Shown here one piece after another: positions 61,338-64,000 of a DNA stretch of 64,000 bases (position 1 is its first letter; each line of letters starts with the position of its first letter). The DNA lies in the NCBI GenBank assembly GCA_040793985.1, contig JBFNJI010000009.1, positions 65,466-129,465 on the forward strand, given 5' to 3'. A model generated the notes under the pieces. The model was given only the letters and a program-made list of their open reading frames with translations, searched no databases and was not told the origin of the DNA. A program made the translations under genes and the position numbers. The DNA is from Thiodiazotropha sp040793985 (GTDB lineage: Bacteria > Pseudomonadota > Gammaproteobacteria > Chromatiales > Chromatiaceae).

Positions 61338-62415
61338 ATCGGTTTCTTTTCAATTTACCAAAAGGCTGATTATACACTTTCTCTTTTAGGCTTTTCAGCA
61401 CTCCCCAAAGCGCCTTGAGGCTATTGTTGTCCCTATCTTGAAGGGGGGTATTGTCAATGCAGCTCAAGCGCCAGCGTTGTCGCCGTTCGGACATCCAGTC
61501 CTGTTTGTAGGCGTCGTTGCCGGTGAGGAAGTCGATCTCTTCCACCTTGTCGCAGTCGATCACCTGCTGCATCAGGTAGGCGATGAGAATTGAACCCGGA
61601 GAGTATCTTTTCCATGCCTCGTCATAGGCCAGTTTAAAGATACTGGCCTTGCCGTGTGCCACAAACCAGAATTGGGCGGCCACAGGCTGGTCGTGAATAT
61701 AGAGGATAGCGAGCCTCAGCCAGCCGGCCTCGGAAAAGCGCTTGGCCAGGCCGTCAATAAAGGGCTCGAAAACCTCATTCGCCTTCCAGCTGGCGTTATA
61801 GACGATCCGGTAGCCCGCCAATGCCTCTTCCACTTGGCTGTCTGTAAAGAGTTTAATCCGGTAACCCTGCTCGCGCTCGAGTTTACGCCGCTTGCGATTG
61901 ACGGTATTTCTCACCCGGGAGGGCCGCGCCTGTATATAGTCTGCGAAGGACTGGCCTTCGGTTCGGTGAATCCAGTTATAGAAGCGGAAATAGCGATGGC
62001 AGCTGAATCCGCTGGACTCCATGACCTGCTGCAGGAGTTCTACATTTCTATCGTCCTCGGCGATGGGATCCAGTTGCAGCGAATGAAGCGGCAGCTGCCG
62101 CAAGCCGTCAATCAGGCACGCCAGGATCTGCTGTTGCCGGTTCACATCGAGCAACAGGGTGTAGAGAGAGCTGTATAGATGCTTTACAGGAAAACCGTGG
62201 TCTGTGTCAGCTTGGGTCAGCGGCAACAGTGCAACCACCTTTTCCCCATCGAGCACGCAGGCCAGTAAGAGTGTCTGGTTATCTTCCAGACCGTTTTCCA
62301 GCAGGTTCTCAAACCAGGGCCGGGAAAAAAAGATGCTCTCTCTCTCGGCGCTAGCAAATAGCTGGTCGACGCTGGCCGGCAGATCTCGCCAGTCAGCGTA
62401 ACAGACGAATTTCAT
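61321..62415 (-). CDS. FemAB-like GNAT-fold acyltransferase (Acetyltransf_6 type)
   Basis: A 364-residue cytoplasmic protein. Features: IFFSRPWFENLLENGL near the start, RNTVNRKRRKLEREQGYRIKLFTDSQVEEALAGYRIVYNASWKANEVFEPFIDGLAKRFSEAGWLRLAILYIHDQPVAAQFWFVAHGKASIFKLAYDEAWKRYSPGSILIAYLMQQVID (the Acetyltransf_6/BioF2-like domain). Homologues transfer acyl groups to polysaccharides or peptides. First gene of a group with two uncharacterised genes. Confidence 0.83.
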   Translation of the reverse strand: MKFVCYADWRDLPASVDQLFASAERESIFFSRPWFENLLENGLEDNQTLLLACVLDGEKVVALLPLTQADTDHGFPVKHLYSSLYTLLLDVNRQQQILACLIDGLRQLPLHSLQLDPIAEDDRNVELLQQVMESSGFSCHRYFRFYNWIHRTEGQSFADYIQARPSRVRNTVNRKRRKLEREQGYRIKLFTDSQVEEALAGYRIVYNASWKANEVFEPFIDGLAKRFSEAGWLRLAILYIHDQPVAAQFWFVAHGKASIFKLAYDEAWKRYSPGSILIAYLMQQVIDCDKVEEIDFLTGNDAYKQDWMSERRQRWRLSCIDNTPLQDRDNNSLKALWGVLKSLKEKVYNQPFGKLKRNRYATNS

Positions 62416-62423
62416 CGTTGAAC

Positions 62424-62774
62424 TTAGTTTGCCTTCCCGCTGCCACCGTCGTTGTGGCCGGCAGTCATCTCCACCATTTCCGAGACCTCCAGGGTGCCGT
62501 TAATCTCCAGGAAGGGACAGCTCTGGGCAGCGGCCAGGGCCTCTTCCATGGAGCCTGCCCGGATAATGCTCATGCCGGACATGGCGGACATGGTGCCTGG
62601 CGCGGCCCGGCCTCCCGACTGTACGGTGTGGGTGTCCTTGAAAGGGATCGCCGGACTGACTACCGCATCCCCCAGAGAGATCAGCCACTCTTGGTATTTT
62701 TCGAAATGCTTTTGGCCCTCTTCCGGGCTGGAGGGATATTCACCCCCAAGATAGACAAATATATATTGCGGCAT
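62424..62774 (-). CDS. YCII-related protein
   Basis: A 116-residue protein with the YCII/DGPF domain (IFVYLGGEYPSSPEEGQKHFEKYQEWLISLGDAVVSPAIPFKDTHTV, SGMSIIRAGSMEEALAAAQSCPFLEINGTLEVSEM). These small ferredoxin-like-fold proteins are of unknown function. Nine bp upstream of the acyltransferase gene in the same direction. Confidence 0.88.
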   Translation of the reverse strand: MPQYIFVYLGGEYPSSPEEGQKHFEKYQEWLISLGDAVVSPAIPFKDTHTVQSGGRAAPGTMSAMSGMSIIRAGSMEEALAAAQSCPFLEINGTLEVSEMVEMTAGHNDGGSGKAN

Positions 62775-63018
62775 TGGGTAGGGCCTCTGTCGGGAAAAGT
62801 AAGTCTATTGAGTAAGTTACGGATTTTACCGGAAATTCTTGCCAAAAACAGAAATAAATCTAATATATGCAGCCAAAAAAAATAAGAATCGTCAGTTGGT
62901 GGTCACCCAATAGGCACTGCTATATAATCCGTTCTCTAAAAGCAATTTTCGTTATCGTGAGAGCTGCTAGCCAAAACTCTTACGGTGACTGTTTCGACTA
63001 CTAGACAAAAGGTGATTT

Positions 63019-63180
63019 ATGAGCGGACAGCCTAAAACCAGACCAAAAGTACCTGAGGGTAAATCTCGTTTTCTCGTGACCCGTCAGAAAGAGCCTAATG
63101 AAAAGGGTTTTGTCGGTTACGAGACCATCTGGGATTCATTTCAGAAGGTGGCCGAGTACACCACACCGAAACGGCCGTAA
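63019..63180 (+). CDS. Small uncharacterised protein (53 residues)
   Basis: ATG to TAA, 53 residues: MSGQPKTRPKVPEGKSRFLV, then TRQKEPNEKGFVGYETIWDS and FQKVAEYTTPKRP. It is basic and shows no hydrophobic segment. AAGGTG precedes the ATG by 6 bp, and TATAAT at 62923-62928 offers a -10 box. No homologue recognised. It is an isolated gene, divergent from the YCII gene. Coding status is supported by start, ribosome site and codon pattern only. Confidence 0.5.
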   Translation: MSGQPKTRPKVPEGKSRFLVTRQKEPNEKGFVGYETIWDSFQKVAEYTTPKRP

Positions 63181-63920
63181 ACCGAACCTTGTGTCGCGCG
63201 ATCCTTATGGTTCGTGCCGACACAAGGGAATTATCAACCGGCCGCATCTCATGAGCTATCAGGTTCACTCTGAGAAGACGCCGGCCAGCAATAGCCCAAG
63301 GATACAATAGCAGCCCGCACTCTATCCTTCATATGCGAGCACGGAAGCCATAGCCCTCTTCTCGTCCCGATCAGTCAGTTACTCCCCTGCTCCTCACCGA
63401 TGCTCAATCAATAGGGAACTCGTGTGTCTGATTAGCTGTGCAAAGCCATAATTGCAGACAAACCCGAAAACCAACCCCATGACCCTCTTTGTCTGCCACC
63501 AGAGGTCTGTTGACTGCAACCGGGCATGCCGGGCTGAGGGCGAAGTTATAAAACAGGGGGCCCGTACCCTGCAGTGACACCTTCCCCGGTGAGACATATT
63601 CCCAGAAACTCGCCACGGAATGGAGAACCCTTGACGGAGTTCAGTGTGCTTTCTACGCAGCTCCTGGCCTCTTTAATACCGCAGGCCCCGCACAGGGTTG
63701 GACCCGTTCGTTGGTGTTCGCCCGAGACACAGTGAAATCATCACATTTTCTATAGGGTATTCAGGCCATTTAGAACAAAATGATCCCATCCACGGACTAA
63801 ACAGAACGTCATTGATGCAGTGGTTGAGTCAAGTGGGTTGCTTGAGTGCCCGTCAATACAGCGAATTTGATTAGAAGCGAAGCCTGGTGACACGGCCCTA
63901 CGGCTGTAATTGGCAGGTAA
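63181..63920. other. Intergenic region before the tRNA
   Basis: About 740 bp with no gene, terminator or repeat I can support; short frames on both strands lack ribosome sites and codon structure. Confidence 0.45.
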
Positions 63921-63956
63921 AAATAAAAAAGCCAGGAACTTCTATGTACCTGGCTT
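63921..63956 (-). terminator. Rho-independent terminator after the tRNA (minus strand)
   Basis: On the minus strand AGCCAGG and CCTGGCT form a stem around a 12-base loop, followed by TTTTTTATTTTTA. It lies 15 bases beyond the tRNA 3' end and so ends that transcript. Confidence 0.85.
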
Positions 63957-63970
63957 TCCCATTTTTCATT

Positions 63971-64000
63971 TGGTAGCGGGGGCTGGATTTGAACCAACGA
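63971..64000 (-). tRNA. 3' end of a tRNA gene, identity not determinable
   Basis: The minus strand reads TCGTTGGTTCAAATCCAGCC followed by CCCGCTACCA: a T arm (GTTGG-TTCAAAT-CCAGC), acceptor 3' strand CCCCGCT, discriminator A and encoded CCA. The anticodon lies beyond the right edge. The T arm resembles that of initiator tRNA-fMet, but a different acceptor pair is implied, so no isotype is assigned. Confidence 0.85.

Noticed and set aside
1..64000. CRISPR arrays, prophage or integrative elements
   Set aside because: No regularly spaced direct repeats, no cas genes, integrases or transposases were seen; only two small HTH proteins have a phage-like character.

Overview
The window looks like a chromosomal segment of a gammaproteobacterial sulfur oxidiser, probably a free-living or symbiotic relative of the Chromatiales/Sedimenticola/Thiodiazotropha type. 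The basis is an aprM-aprB-aprA set for the membrane-linked APS reductase pathway, a DsrC/TusE-like protein, a periplasmic-type formate dehydrogenase, and many two-component and c-di-GMP proteins. The lineage is inference; no rRNA or other phylogenetic marker is present.

Left third (1-22 kb): a formate dehydrogenase and molybdenum/tungsten cofactor island. A leftward operon (6427 to 1) encodes a DUF3305 protein, a DUF3306 protein, a multi-4Fe-4S protein, a TorD-type chaperone, a small Tat-signal protein and the catalytic FdhA, which has Cys rather than Sec at the metal ligand position and runs off the left edge. Divergently come moaA, fdhD and an HTH plus PBP-like regulator. After some unlinked small genes come moaB, a MESH1-like HD hydrolase and a two-component pair (NtrC-type regulator and Cache histidine kinase). 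Divergent from the pair is a tightly overlapping operon tupA-tupB-tupC-mobA-mobB-moeA. Consensus sigma-54 (-24/-12) elements precede both the fdh operon and tupA, so metal uptake, cofactor maturation and the enzyme itself may be co-controlled.

Middle (22-42 kb): small regulators, a degenerate ZnuA-like protein, a TetR/ABC1-kinase/membrane protein/hydrolase operon, two tandem paralogous PilJ-type proteins, a polyglycine lipoprotein, soluble transhydrogenase (sthA), an enoyl-CoA hydratase, a frameshifted VirK/YbjX (DUF535) gene, a 7TM-DISM diguanylate cyclase, a choice-of-anchor beta-propeller protein with a polyglutamate tail, ferredoxin-NADP reductase, and a DsrC-like protein lacking the usual C-terminal cysteines. 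Two copies of a composite palindromic repeat lie at about 12.6 kb and 34.35 kb.

Right third (42-64 kb): a DctB/DctD pair next to an orphan TAXI-type TRAP solute-binding protein with its own sigma-54 promoter and a perfect inverted repeat; a bactofilin; a GGDEF-EAL protein with a haem-binding CxxCH sensor domain; a glycerophosphodiesterase; an HDOD response regulator coupled to a large sensor kinase; aprMBA with an operator-like inverted repeat upstream and tandem terminators downstream; a SlyD-like isomerase; a cluster of uncharacterised genes with a FemAB-like acyltransferase; and the 3' end of a tRNA at the right edge.
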